NCBI RefSeq assembly: GCF_024298845.1
Contig: NZ_CP101156.1
Span: 2,108,001-2,172,000 of the forward strand
Length of the DNA: 64,000 nucleotides
Direction: 5' to 3'
DNA from: Natronosalvus amylolyticus
Lineage (GTDB): Archaea; Halobacteriota; Halobacteria; Halobacteriales; Natrialbaceae
This document shows, piece after piece, positions 1-9,221 of this stretch (positions are counted from its first letter, which is position 1; each line of letters starts with the position of its first letter). A program made the position numbers and the translations under genes. The notes below the pieces were generated by a model. That model saw nothing but the letters and a program-made list of their open reading frames with translations, was not told the origin of the DNA and did no database searches.

Positions 1-595
1 ACCGCAGTCCAGTCGGCGTCTCGACCGCCACCGGCCCCAGGTTCGGCGACTGGAAGGTCTCGAGTTTGCTCGTGTGATGTTTGACGACATCGCGTGCAGC
101 GTGTACCGTTTCGTTGAACGCGACGTATACGCCCCCGGCGTCCCGGAACCGTTCGTCAGCAGCGGCTCGAACCGCGAGTCGAAGGTTCGTCGGCCCGTCC
201 GTGCCTAGCTGGTCGAACGACCGCTGTGAGCCCGTACAGACCACCGGGAGCTCCGCCTCGAGAACCGTCTCGAGGAAGTACGCCGTCTCTGCCATCGTAT
301 CGGTGCCGTGGGTGACGACGACGCCGTCGGCACCCGATCGCGCCGCCCGTTCGACGGCGTCGGCGACCGCGTTGGCGTTCGGCCCGTCCATCTGAAAGCC
401 AGATACCTGGCAGATATCCTCGACCGTCACCGATGCGAGCGCTTCGATGTCGGGGACGGCCTCGAGTACCGCCGACCCGGATTCGGAGGGCGTTTTACCA
501 TCTTCACCCGCGGTGCTGGCGATGGTGCCGCCCGTGCTCAACACGTGAACTTCGGGCCTCGAGACGTTCCGTTCGGCTGCGCCTGACTGGTCCAT
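1..595 (-). CDS. L-asparaginase family protein, C-terminus cut off by window edge
   Basis: The minus-strand frame opens at an ATG at 595 and runs off the left end, giving about 198 N-terminal residues. Both asparaginase threonine motifs are visible: STGGTIAST around residues 20-28 and THGTDTMAET around residues 95-104. These supply the nucleophile Thr and the Thr-Asp pair used to hydrolyse Asn to Asp and ammonia. The short acidic N-terminus has no signal peptide, so a cytoplasmic enzyme is expected. GatD, the glutamyl-tRNA(Gln) amidotransferase subunit, shares this fold but carries an extra N-terminal AnsB-like extension that is not seen here, so plain asparaginase is preferred. Confidence 0.85.
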   Translation of the reverse strand, partial: MDQSGAAERNVSRPEVHVLSTGGTIASTAGEDGKTPSESGSAVLEAVPDIEALASVTVEDICQVSGFQMDGPNANAVADAVERAARSGADGVVVTHGTDTMAETAYFLETVLEAELPVVCTGSQRSFDQLGTDGPTNLRLAVRAAADERFRDAGGVYVAFNETVHAARDVVKHHTSKLETFQSPNLGPVAVETPTGLR

Positions 596-697
596 ACCTC
601 GGTATGGAAACGAATCCCAAAGGGTGTTTCCGGTTGCAGTCGGTCAGTGTAAGCCCTTTCACCGACCGTCTCGCTCCAGAACCGCTGCTGGTCACTC

Positions 698-754
698 GAG
701 GACATCGCTCGAGAACGGCTGTTGATTATCGAGGACATCGCTCCAGAACGGCTG
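698..754. repeat. short direct repeat, 33-bp period
   Basis: Two 24-bp copies starting GAGGACATCGCTC lie at 698-721 and 731-754 and differ at one base. A shorter relative sits at 671-687. They fall in the asparaginase/MFS intergenic region, upstream of the chosen MFS start. No function is evident; slippage duplication or an operator are both possible. Confidence 0.5.
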
Positions 755-817
755 CCGGAACCGACGTGTTCTTTTCCCCTACGAATCGATACACGAGCAC
801 TGACCGTTTCGCTCACG

Positions 818-2002
818 ATGAATCCACTCGCTCGCTGGCGCTACCGGGACACCGTCCTCGCGCTGTGTACGCTCGCCTTCTTCGCGACGATGGTCGCCCG
901 CCTCGCGATTAGCCCGGTCGTTCCCGACGTCATGGAGACGTTCGAAGTCTCGAACAGCGTCGTCGGAATCGCGCTCTCGGGCCTGTGGATGACCTACTTT
1001 CTGGTGCAGTTTCCGAGCGGTATCCTGGCCGACCGGTTTGGCGAACGACCGATCATCCTGCTCGCCGTCGGCGGCACCGCGGTGACGACGCTGCTCATCG
1101 CGCTCGCACCGACGTTCTGGGTGTTCCTGTTTGCCACGCTTGCGCTGGGTGCACTCGCCGGATTGCACTATAGCGTCGCCACGACGCTGCTCACCCGAAC
1201 CTACGACAACATCGGGTCGGCCATCGGCATCCACAACGGTGGCGGGCCACTCGCCGGACTGATCGCCCCCGTCCTCGTGGCCGCAATCGCGGTCCGATAC
1301 GGTTGGCGACCCGCCGTCGCGCTCGGCGTCATCGTCGCCGTCCCCATCTTCGTCCTCTTCGCCTGGCGGGTCGAACCCACCGAGCCACAGCGGCCCGACC
1401 AGCCCATGCGCGAACGCCTCGAACTCGAGCCCCTGCTCGAAGTGCTCTCTCGGCCGCCAATCGCCTTTACCGTCGGGCTCGCCATCTGCTGTGCGTTCGT
1501 CTGGCAGGGGTTGGCGTCGTTCATGCCGACGTTTCTGATGGACCATCGCAACCACTCACAGACCCTCGCGGGGATCGTCTTTTCGGCCTACTTCGTCGTC
1601 CAGACGATCACGCAGGTCGGCGTCGGGGCCGTCTCCGACCGCTACGGCCGTGACATCGCCGCCGCCGGCTGTATGATCTGTGGCTCGAGCGGGTTGCTCC
1701 TGTTCGTGTTCGTTTCCGGCTGGCTCGCCATCGGCCTCGGCGTGGTGCTCGTGGGAACTGGACTCGGCTGGGGGGCAGCACTGTTGCCCCGCGTCATGGA
1801 CAACCTCTCGGAAGCCGAGCGCGGTGCCGGCTTCGGCCTGGTCCGGACCGTCTACGGCGTCGTCGGGGCGCTCGGCTCGGTCGGCACCGGATTTTTCGCC
1901 GACCAGTTCGGCTGGGCCGTTTCGTTTACCATCCTCGCCGGGTTTCTGGCGCTCGTGCTGGTGGCACTGGTTGGCAATTACGTGTTCCGACTCGGGTACT
2001 GA
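818..2002 (+). CDS. Major facilitator superfamily transporter
   Basis: A 394-aa membrane protein starting MNPLARWRYRD. About 12 hydrophobic segments can be counted, and the MFS loop 2-3 signature appears as GILADRFGERP, with a relative GAVSDRYGRD after the sixth-seventh helix loop. The ORF stays open upstream to a TTG at 722, but that stretch covers repeats and reads unlike a membrane protein, so the ATG at 818 is chosen. The substrate cannot be told from sequence. It stands alone between the asparaginase gene and infB; a metabolite/proton antiporter role is only the family default. Confidence 0.85.
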   Translation: MNPLARWRYRDTVLALCTLAFFATMVARLAISPVVPDVMETFEVSNSVVGIALSGLWMTYFLVQFPSGILADRFGERPIILLAVGGTAVTTLLIALAPTFWVFLFATLALGALAGLHYSVATTLLTRTYDNIGSAIGIHNGGGPLAGLIAPVLVAAIAVRYGWRPAVALGVIVAVPIFVLFAWRVEPTEPQRPDQPMRERLELEPLLEVLSRPPIAFTVGLAICCAFVWQGLASFMPTFLMDHRNHSQTLAGIVFSAYFVVQTITQVGVGAVSDRYGRDIAAAGCMICGSSGLLLFVFVSGWLAIGLGVVLVGTGLGWGAALLPRVMDNLSEAERGAGFGLVRTVYGVVGALGSVGTGFFADQFGWAVSFTILAGFLALVLVALVGNYVFRLGY

Positions 2003-2121
2003 TGGCACCCGCCGTGGCCGCTCGAGCGTTCGGGCACGTGCTCGAGTCCATGCGGGCGTGACGATGGGTTTAACTATCGCGCAACGGACGATACGGATAA
2101 GACCTTCTCGGGTGGTTCACC

Positions 2122-3927
2122 ATGTCGGACACTGACTCGGATACGCACGATCCCTCGGCTCTCAGAACGCCGATCGTCGCCGTCCTCGGACACGTCGATC
2201 ACGGAAAGACCAGTCTCCTCGATAAAGTCCGCGGTTCGGCGGTCATCGAGGGCGAAGCAGGCGCGATTACCCAGCACATCGGTGCGACGGCCGTGCCGCT
2301 TGACATCATCTCTTCGATGGCCGGCGAACTCGTCAACCCGGACGATTTCGACCTTCCCGGCCTCCTCTTTATCGACACCCCCGGCCACCACTCCTTTACT
2401 ACCCTTCGCTCTCGCGGCGGCGCACTCGCCGACATCGCCATCCTCGTCGTCGACGTGAACGATGGCTTCCAGCCACAGACGCTCGAGGCGCTCGACATCC
2501 TCAAACGGTCACAGACGCCGTTTATCGTCGCGGCGAACAAGATCGACACCGTTCCGGGCTGGAACCCACAGGAAGACGCCCCGATCACCCAGACCTACGA
2601 GTCCCAATCCGACCGTACCCGCCAGCGCCTCGACGAGAGCCTGTACAAGATCATCGGTAACCTCTCCGACCAGGGCTTTTCGGCCGACCTCTACTGGCGC
2701 GTCCAGAACTTCCAGCGCAACGTCGGCGTCGTCCCCGTGAGCGCGATGACCGGCGAGGGCGTCCCCGACCTGCTCGCAGTCATGATGGGGCTCTCCCAGC
2801 GCTACATGAAAGAGGAAATGGAGATCGACGTCGCCGGCCCCGGCGTCGGCACCGTCCTCGAGGTCAAAGAGGAGAAAGGGTTCGGCACCACCATCGACAC
2901 GGTCCTCTACGACGGCACCGTGAAAAAAGACGACACGATCGTCGTCGGCGGACTGAACGAGCCCATCGTCACCGACGTTCGTGCCCTGCTCCAGCCCCGT
3001 CCGCTGGCCGAGATTCGAACGGAAAACCGATTCGAGAACGTCGACGAAGTCGGGGCTGCAGCCGGGATCAAGATCGCCGCACCCGACCTCGAGGACGCCA
3101 TGGCCGGCGCACCCGTTCGCGTCGTTCGTGACCGGAGTCTCGAGGACGTCATCGCGGAAGTCCAGGCCGAGTTGGCCGACGTCGCCGTCGACACGGCCGA
3201 AGAAGGAGTCGTCGTCAAAGCTGACACGCTGGGTAGCCTCGAGGCGATGGGGAACGCGCTGAGCGAGGCCGAAATCCCCATCGTTCGTGCGGAAGTCGGC
3301 GACGTCGCTCCGCGCGATATCTCCGTTGCATCGACGGCTGAGGACCCCAAACAGCAAGCCGTACTCGGGTTCAGCGTCGACGTACTCTCCGATGCCGAAC
3401 GCCGAGCCGAAATCGACGATGTCCAGCTGTTTACCGACGACGTGATCTACCAACTCATCGAAGAATACACGGACCACGTCGAGTCTATCGAGCGCGCCCA
3501 GCAGGAAACAATCCTCGACAACATCACCCGCCCCTCGCGGTTTCGCGTACTCAAAGACCACGTCTTCCGCCAGAACGACCCCGCCGTCGTCGGCGTCGAA
3601 ATCTACGCGGGCACCCTCCAGAACAATACCTACGTCGTCAAGTGGGACGGCAACGAGACGACACGCGTCGGCCAGGTCAAAGGGATTCAAGAGCAGGGTG
3701 AAGACGTGGACGAAGCCCGCGCCGGCGAACGCGTCTCCGTCGCCATCGACGGCCCGACCATCGGCCGACAGGTCAAAGAGGGCGACGTCCTCTGGACCGA
3801 CCTCCCCGAGAAACACGCCAAGATTCTCGAGCAGGAACTGAAAAGCGACATCCCAACCGACGAACTCGAGGCGCTGAACATGTACCTCGAGAAACACCGC
3901 AAGCGCGACCCGTTCTGGGGCAAGTGA
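2122..3927 (+). CDS. infB: Translation initiation factor IF-2 (aIF5B)
   Basis: A 601-aa GTPase that promotes ribosomal subunit joining and initiator tRNA positioning. The G1 motif GHVDHGKT is at residues 23-30, followed by DTPGHH (G3) and NKID (G4). The protein is the short archaeal/eukaryotic aIF5B form, lacking the long bacterial N-terminal region. Downstream domains II-IV end in a typical helix-rich tail. The ATG at 2122 directly precedes the acidic MSDTDSD leader. The gene is followed 45 bp later by nosD on the same strand; the two have no known functional link, so read-through is the only connection suggested. Confidence 0.97.
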   Translation: MSDTDSDTHDPSALRTPIVAVLGHVDHGKTSLLDKVRGSAVIEGEAGAITQHIGATAVPLDIISSMAGELVNPDDFDLPGLLFIDTPGHHSFTTLRSRGGALADIAILVVDVNDGFQPQTLEALDILKRSQTPFIVAANKIDTVPGWNPQEDAPITQTYESQSDRTRQRLDESLYKIIGNLSDQGFSADLYWRVQNFQRNVGVVPVSAMTGEGVPDLLAVMMGLSQRYMKEEMEIDVAGPGVGTVLEVKEEKGFGTTIDTVLYDGTVKKDDTIVVGGLNEPIVTDVRALLQPRPLAEIRTENRFENVDEVGAAAGIKIAAPDLEDAMAGAPVRVVRDRSLEDVIAEVQAELADVAVDTAEEGVVVKADTLGSLEAMGNALSEAEIPIVRAEVGDVAPRDISVASTAEDPKQQAVLGFSVDVLSDAERRAEIDDVQLFTDDVIYQLIEEYTDHVESIERAQQETILDNITRPSRFRVLKDHVFRQNDPAVVGVEIYAGTLQNNTYVVKWDGNETTRVGQVKGIQEQGEDVDEARAGERVSVAIDGPTIGRQVKEGDVLWTDLPEKHAKILEQELKSDIPTDELEALNMYLEKHRKRDPFWGK

Positions 3928-3972
3928 CGAGCGCGCAAATGGGGGCTACGAAGCCGGCAATCACGAAGGAAG

Positions 3973-5967
3973 ATGGTCCTCGAGCAACACTCGTTTCGAG
4001 GCCTGAACCAGACCCTATTTGGCCGCTCTCGTCCTAGCTCGAGTGTGAACGACCGTTCGCAACTGGTGACGATTACGCTTCTCGCCGTCGTCCTCGTGGC
4101 CGGAGCAGTCGGCCTCTTTCTCATCGACGCTGGCTCGAGCCAGCCAGACCCCGTTCGCTTCGACGACACGGTCACGATGGGGCTTACGCTCGAGGACGAG
4201 CGCGCACTCCCCGACGACGTCGACCTGCCGCGCGTCCAGGTGTTTTACTCCCAGTACGAGTACGTCGTCGGCTACTACGGCATCGAGGCGTTCACCGCGA
4301 CGCGAGCCCAGGACGGCCACGAACAGCTGTTTGGCTACCCGCTTGCGCTCTACGTCACCGATTACAGCGGGGCCGACCTCGAACTCGACGACGACGGCTA
4401 TCCCCGAACGGACGGCTTTGGCGGCTGGGTCGACGCCACCGACGCCCATTTCGTCGTCGACAGCGAGGCACGGACGCCCGCCGGCGAAGCCGCACTTTCC
4501 TTCGCAAATCGCGAGGATGCAGCCGCGTTCGCCGCGGAATACGGCGGCACGGTCGTCGACTGGGATGCCGTTCTCGAGCGACCGGTGACCCGCGACGACG
4601 CCGAAACCGCCCGCGACCGCGTCGACGACCAGCACGCCGAGGCTGACGAACTGGTCGAGTCGGTGGCACCGCTTCGCGATCGACCCGTGTCCGTCACCGT
4701 CGACGAGGGAGGAACCATCCAGAAGGCTGTCGACGCCGCCCCCGACGAAACGACCGTGTTCGTCCCGAACGGAACCTACGAGGAACGGATCGTGATCGAC
4801 CGACCGATCACGCTCGCGGGCCCGGGAGCAGACGGCGGGAACGCGACCATAGACGGCGGTGGCAACGGCTCGGTGATCACCGTCGAACACGACGACGTAG
4901 CTGTCGTGGGCCTCGAGGTGACCGGCACCGGCGATACGTTGACGGACAGGGACGCAGCCATCGACGAGGACGAGTGGGACGCCAACGTCGAACAGGGCTA
5001 CGGCCACGGTGACGCTGCGGTTCGCGTGATCAACTCGAGTGGTGTCCTGGTCGAAGACGTGACCATCGAAACGCGAGCCAACGGCGTCCTGGTCCGTGAT
5101 AGCCCCGAGAACGTCGTCCGAAACGTGACGGTCTATGGCAGCGAGGAGTGGATAGAGGGGTTCATGGGTGTCATGACGATGCGCTCGCCCGGCGTCATCG
5201 AGGAGTCGACGTTCTACGGCGGTCGGGACAACGTCTACACACACCGGTCGGACGGCGTCGTCATCAGAAACAACGGGATGTACGGCGGTCGATTCGGCGT
5301 CCACATCATGCACGCCTCAGATACGCTGCTCGCCGATAACGTCGTCCGTGAACAGGAACTCGCCGGATTGATGGTGATGACTGCCCCCCAGCGAACCGCC
5401 ATCGTCGACAACGACGTTCGCCACACCCCCGGCGGCATCAGAACCAGCGGGTCCGACAGCTACGTCGCCCGAAACGTCCTCGCCGACAACGAACTCGGAT
5501 TGACCACCAACGCGGAGACCTCGATCTACGAGGACAACGTCATCGTCGACAACGAGGTCGGCGTCCGTGCAGCCGCACTCGTCCCCTCCAACCGGGTCGT
5601 CGGTAACGCCTTCATCGGCAACGACGTCCACGCTGAGACCGCCATCGGTTCCCTCCGGTTCTGGAGCCACGACGACCGCGGCAACTACTGGGAAGGTGCC
5701 GTCGGCTCGAGCGACGACGGCGTCACCCTCGAACGGTCGTACACGCCGACGGACCCCATCGACCGGAGTCTCCACCGCGTGGACGGGACACCGACGCTCA
5801 CCCGTGCACCCGTCCGCGACGCCATCGCCGGCCTCCAGGGAACCGTCCCAGGTATGCGCGGTGGAAGCATCGTCGACCAGCATCCGCTGTGTGAACCACC
5901 CCAGCCGGAACTGCTCGAGGCGGCGGGCATCGACCCGGACCGAGACACCTGTGAGGCACAGACATGA
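3973..5967 (+). CDS. nosD: NosD-type periplasmic copper maturation protein with N-terminal NosL-like domain
   Basis: A 664-aa exported protein. One membrane anchor spans residues about 31-51 (LVTITLLAVVLVAGAVGLFL). Residues 88-200 resemble NosL (YVTDYSGAD, FVVDS, EYGGTVV) but contain no cysteine. Residues about 235-600 form the right-handed parallel beta-helix typical of NosD/CASH proteins, with recurring N-x-V/I rungs. Two cysteines occur only at the extreme C-terminus. NosD works with the NosFY ABC transporter in maturing the copper centres of nitrous oxide reductase. The stop codon overlaps the nosF start as ATGA. No nosZ is in the window, so the client cuproenzyme is unknown. Confidence 0.88.
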   Translation: MVLEQHSFRGLNQTLFGRSRPSSSVNDRSQLVTITLLAVVLVAGAVGLFLIDAGSSQPDPVRFDDTVTMGLTLEDERALPDDVDLPRVQVFYSQYEYVVGYYGIEAFTATRAQDGHEQLFGYPLALYVTDYSGADLELDDDGYPRTDGFGGWVDATDAHFVVDSEARTPAGEAALSFANREDAAAFAAEYGGTVVDWDAVLERPVTRDDAETARDRVDDQHAEADELVESVAPLRDRPVSVTVDEGGTIQKAVDAAPDETTVFVPNGTYEERIVIDRPITLAGPGADGGNATIDGGGNGSVITVEHDDVAVVGLEVTGTGDTLTDRDAAIDEDEWDANVEQGYGHGDAAVRVINSSGVLVEDVTIETRANGVLVRDSPENVVRNVTVYGSEEWIEGFMGVMTMRSPGVIEESTFYGGRDNVYTHRSDGVVIRNNGMYGGRFGVHIMHASDTLLADNVVREQELAGLMVMTAPQRTAIVDNDVRHTPGGIRTSGSDSYVARNVLADNELGLTTNAETSIYEDNVIVDNEVGVRAAALVPSNRVVGNAFIGNDVHAETAIGSLRFWSHDDRGNYWEGAVGSSDDGVTLERSYTPTDPIDRSLHRVDGTPTLTRAPVRDAIAGLQGTVPGMRGGSIVDQHPLCEPPQPELLEAAGIDPDRDTCEAQT

Positions 5968-6884
5968 GTGACGAATCAGCAACTGCAAAACAGCACAACG
6001 ACGAATCGGCTCCGGCGACACACCACCAGGACGGCGAAGCGACGACGTCACAACCGCAAAACGGCGAGGCAGCGACGCCACAACCGCAAAACGACGAAGC
6101 AACCAGCGAGTCACGAGCCCAGAAGGACTCGAGTGGCGAAGGCACAGAACCGATCCTCACGGCGGAGTCGCTCACCCAGCGCTACGGCGCGGTTCCCGTC
6201 TTCGAAGACCTCGAAGTCGAGATCGAACCCGCCAGCGTCACGGCACTGATCGGACCGAACGGCTCGGGGAAGACGACCCTCCTTCGCGCTCTCGCGAAGC
6301 TGTATCGGCCCACTTCGGGCCGAGTCCAGTACCACGGGCCGTCCGTTCCCCGTCCGATCGGCTACCTGCCACAGCAACCCCGCTTTCGCCCCGGTTTCTC
6401 CGTCCGAGAAACCCTCTCGTTTTACGCGCGTCTCGTCAGCGGCGACCGCGAACACGCGACGGAAACGGCGACCGATGCCCTCGAGCGAGTGGGGCTGGAA
6501 GCAGCGGCAGATCGACCGGTCGAAGCCCTCTCGGGCGGGATGACGCGACTGCTCGGTATCGCCCAGGCAACGATCGGTGACCCGCCGGTCGTCGTGTTCG
6601 ACGAACCCGCGAGCGGTCTCGACCCCGGAATGGGGCTGCGCGTGTTCGACGTCGCGACCGACCTCGCAGAGGCCGGCACGGCCGTCATCGTGAGTTCACA
6701 CGACCTCGAGTTGGTCGAAACCCACGCCGATACTGTTTTCATGCTCGATTCTGGCGAGTTCGTCGCCCACGGACCACCGAACTCGCTGTATGCAGCCCAC
6801 GAGGCCGACTCGCTACTCGAGGTGTACAGGGCAGCGATTTCGGGCGACGCCGACCGCGTTCGCGTTCGAGGTGATGGAAAATGA
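5964..6884 (+). CDS. nosF: NosF-type ABC transporter ATPase
   Basis: A 306-aa ATP-binding subunit partner of NosY. Walker A GPNGSGKTT is near residues 98-106, the signature LSGGM near 190, and Walker B VVVFDEP near 210. An unusual polar N-terminal extension of about 65 residues carries a duplicated QPQN-G/D-EA unit, encoded by near-identical 24-bp DNA repeats around 6037-6100; this looks like recent slippage. The gene starts inside the nosD stop (ATGA at 5964) and ends inside the nosY start (ATGA at 6881), indicating translational coupling of the three genes. Confidence 0.9.
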   Translation: MSDESATAKQHNDESAPATHHQDGEATTSQPQNGEAATPQPQNDEATSESRAQKDSSGEGTEPILTAESLTQRYGAVPVFEDLEVEIEPASVTALIGPNGSGKTTLLRALAKLYRPTSGRVQYHGPSVPRPIGYLPQQPRFRPGFSVRETLSFYARLVSGDREHATETATDALERVGLEAAADRPVEALSGGMTRLLGIAQATIGDPPVVVFDEPASGLDPGMGLRVFDVATDLAEAGTAVIVSSHDLELVETHADTVFMLDSGEFVAHGPPNSLYAAHEADSLLEVYRAAISGDADRVRVRGDGK

Positions 6885-7780
6885 CTGACGGAGACGTCGC
6901 GAAAGAGACGGAGGGGGTGACGGGCACTGAAACGACCGAAACAGGCCACGCTTATGCCACGCCGGGCGCTAGAGGCCTAATCTCGGCTATCGTCCGTCGA
7001 GAGCTCCGCACCGTCGCCCGAACGCGGACGTTCGCCCTGTTGACCGCGGCCCTGGCTGCCATCCTGCTCGGCATCGGCTGGGCCGGCGGCGGTATGGAAT
7101 CGGGCTACGTCCCGACGGTCGTCGACGTCCTCACGCCACTCGAGGTGCTCGTGCCCGTCGTCGCCGTCGTGTTCGGCTACCGGGCGATCCTCGGTGACCG
7201 GGAGCGTGGGGAACTCGAGGTGTTTCGAACGTATCCGATTTCGGCCTGGCAACTGGTGCTGGGGACGTATCTCGGGCGCGCGATTGGCGTCGTCCTCGCG
7301 GTGACGGTGCCACTCACCTTGCTGTTCATCGGCGTCGTGTTCACCGAAACCGAACGCCTCCGCGTCTACGCCACCCACGCCGGCGCGGATTCACCCGTAC
7401 TCTTTGCCAGACTGATCGTCCTGGCAGTCGTCTTCGCCCTGGTCGTCCTCGCCATCGCTATCGCCGTCTCGGCACTCGTCTCGAGTGCACGAACCGGTCT
7501 GGTCGCGGCCGCGCTCGCGTTGCTCGTCGTCCTGTTCGGTCTCGATTTAGCCATTATCTACGGCTTCGTCGCCGGCCCGCTCGGCGAGGCCAGCCTCATC
7601 TACGCGCTCCCGCTCAGTCCGCTGAGTGCCTTCCGGGGGCTGGTCCTCGAGACGGTCATCGTCACCGCTGCCGGTACCGGCCCTCGTGCCGCCTCCCCGA
7701 TTGCAAGCCTGTTCGGACTGGCGGCCTGGACCGTCGGCTCACTGGTCGTCGCGACGCTCGGTGTCGAACACCTCGAGTGA
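6881..7780 (+). CDS. nosY: NosY-type ABC transporter permease
   Basis: A 299-aa integral membrane protein with about six hydrophobic segments after a soluble N-terminus of roughly 35 residues. The motif RRELRTVARTRTFALL followed by the first membrane span is characteristic of ABC-2/NosY permeases. It would form the membrane channel driven by NosF and act with NosD on a sulfur- or copper-containing factor for cuproenzyme assembly. It overlaps nosF by 4 bp and ends 53 bp before the convergent nosL stop. Confidence 0.88.
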   Translation: MTDGDVAKETEGVTGTETTETGHAYATPGARGLISAIVRRELRTVARTRTFALLTAALAAILLGIGWAGGGMESGYVPTVVDVLTPLEVLVPVVAVVFGYRAILGDRERGELEVFRTYPISAWQLVLGTYLGRAIGVVLAVTVPLTLLFIGVVFTETERLRVYATHAGADSPVLFARLIVLAVVFALVVLAIAIAVSALVSSARTGLVAAALALLVVLFGLDLAIIYGFVAGPLGEASLIYALPLSPLSAFRGLVLETVIVTAAGTGPRAASPIASLFGLAAWTVGSLVVATLGVEHLE

Positions 7781-7833
7781 AAACAAAAGTGACGGACTGT
7801 TCCGGGTAAGTCACATCCCCATCACGATTTCCT

Positions 7834-8430
7834 TCACATCCCGCCGAGACTGTCGACCAGCTCTCGAGTGACGTCCTCGTGCTCGAGGCGTTGCCCGCCG
7901 TAGGTATCCAGAAACGTCTGTGCATCTGCCACTTCACTGAATCCGATGATTTCCTGGCCCATCGCCCCGCGGAGGTCGCTGCCGGCGACCAGCGAGAGCG
8001 CTGTCACGTCGGCCTGGTCTTCGGCGTCGAAATGGGCCGAAATGAAGGCTTCGCCGCCCTCATCGAGTGTTTCCCAATCGGCACTCGAGTAGTCCGTGAG
8101 GTAGGTGACCAGCGGGTCGTATCCCTCCTCGGCTTCGTCGAGCGTCCAGCCGTAGGTACAGGTGCCACTGCAAAACGTCGCCCGGTCGTCCTCGAGGTCG
8201 GGGTGGTCGTCGTAGAACGCCTGCCCGACCGGGCCGGGGTGTTCGGTGAGCACCATGCCACACTGCTCGCAGCTGTCGTCGGCTTCGATAGCCGAAGCCG
8301 CTGGGAGCTCGCCATCGTCGCCACCGAGACAGCCGGCGAGTGCGCCGACTGTTCCTGCGCCGGTGGCGACCAGTAGCTGTCGTCTCGTGGGTTGGTTTCG
8401 GTCAGCTCCGAAGGGGGCTGTCGGGTCCAT
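7834..8430 (-). CDS. nosL: NosL copper-chaperone lipoprotein
   Basis: A 198-aa Tat-type lipoprotein: twin arginine in PTRRQLLVATGAG, then a lipobox ending LAGC. The NosL copper-binding motif CEQCGM lies just after the signal region, and FCSGTCTYGW supplies further cysteines. The body (YLTDYSSADW, TYGGQR) matches the cysteine-free N-terminal domain of the neighbouring NosD, supporting common ancestry. NosL binds Cu(I) and delivers it to nitrous oxide reductase. The ATG at 8430 is chosen over an upstream frame extension to 8595 because it places the Tat signal at the N-terminus. It is convergent with nosDFY and divergent from the SCO gene. Confidence 0.9.
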   Translation of the reverse strand: MDPTAPFGADRNQPTRRQLLVATGAGTVGALAGCLGGDDGELPAASAIEADDSCEQCGMVLTEHPGPVGQAFYDDHPDLEDDRATFCSGTCTYGWTLDEAEEGYDPLVTYLTDYSSADWETLDEGGEAFISAHFDAEDQADVTALSLVAGSDLRGAMGQEIIGFSEVADAQTFLDTYGGQRLEHEDVTRELVDSLGGM

Positions 8431-8543
8431 ACGGTTGCTACGTCGGGGACAGCCAAAGGGCGTCTGGTACAATCTCCGAATGTCCCGACTGTTTTCGAAG
8501 AATGCACCAGAACTGACGTCCCTCGGCAGTCCCTGGATACGGT

Positions 8544-9221
8544 ATGAACCGACGCGCGTTGCTTCGCAGTGGTGCCCTCGGAGCCGTGGTCGCAACCGCC
8601 GGCTGCCTCGGCTCGCTGCTCGGTGACGAGGGAGCCGAACACGCCGTCCTCGGCCCGCAGGACGATCAGATTGCTGACAGCGCTAATCTCGCATATCCGG
8701 CCTACGGCGAGGCCTTTCCCGACTTTTCGCTACCCGACCCGTTTACCGACGAACGCGTCGATACCACCGAAATAGATAGCTGCCTCCTCGTGACGGCCTT
8801 TTACACGTTCTGTCCTGCCGAGTGCATCCCGCTAATGAGTACCTTCGCCGGCGTGCAGGCCGAACTCCTCGATGCCGGCCGCGAAGCCGACGCCACGATT
8901 CTCGCGATCAGTTTCGACCCGGAACGCGATACGGTGCCGGCACTCGAGGAACACGCCGACATGATGGGGATCGACTACGCGGCCGACAACTGGCACTACC
9001 TGCGCCCGGAAGACGACGAGCGCGCGAGCGAAGTCGTCGATGAAAAACTGGGCATCGCCTTCGAACCGACCGACGGCACTGCAGGCTACGACTTCAACCA
9101 CGCCGTCATCTCGTACCTCGTCAACCCCGACGGCTACGTCGAACGCGCCTATCGAGGCGAGAACCTGCCGGTCGACGGGATTCTCGAGGACCTCGACAGC
9201 GTGCTGGCTGCGTACGAATGA
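8544..9221 (+). CDS. SCO1/SenC family copper-delivery lipoprotein
   Basis: A 225-aa exported thioredoxin-fold protein. The N-terminus MNRRALLRSGALG...TAGC is a Tat-like signal with a lipobox. The SCO motif is present as CPAEC (CxxxC) around residue 93, and the distal His ligand sits in NHAVISYLVNPDG. SCO proteins insert copper into CuA sites of cytochrome oxidase, and relatives assist nitrous oxide reductase. It is coupled by an ATGA overlap to the next gene and shares a promoter region with divergent nosL, so copper insertion outside the membrane is the likely job. Confidence 0.9.
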   Translation: MNRRALLRSGALGAVVATAGCLGSLLGDEGAEHAVLGPQDDQIADSANLAYPAYGEAFPDFSLPDPFTDERVDTTEIDSCLLVTAFYTFCPAECIPLMSTFAGVQAELLDAGREADATILAISFDPERDTVPALEEHADMMGIDYAADNWHYLRPEDDERASEVVDEKLGIAFEPTDGTAGYDFNHAVISYLVNPDGYVERAYRGENLPVDGILEDLDSVLAAYE

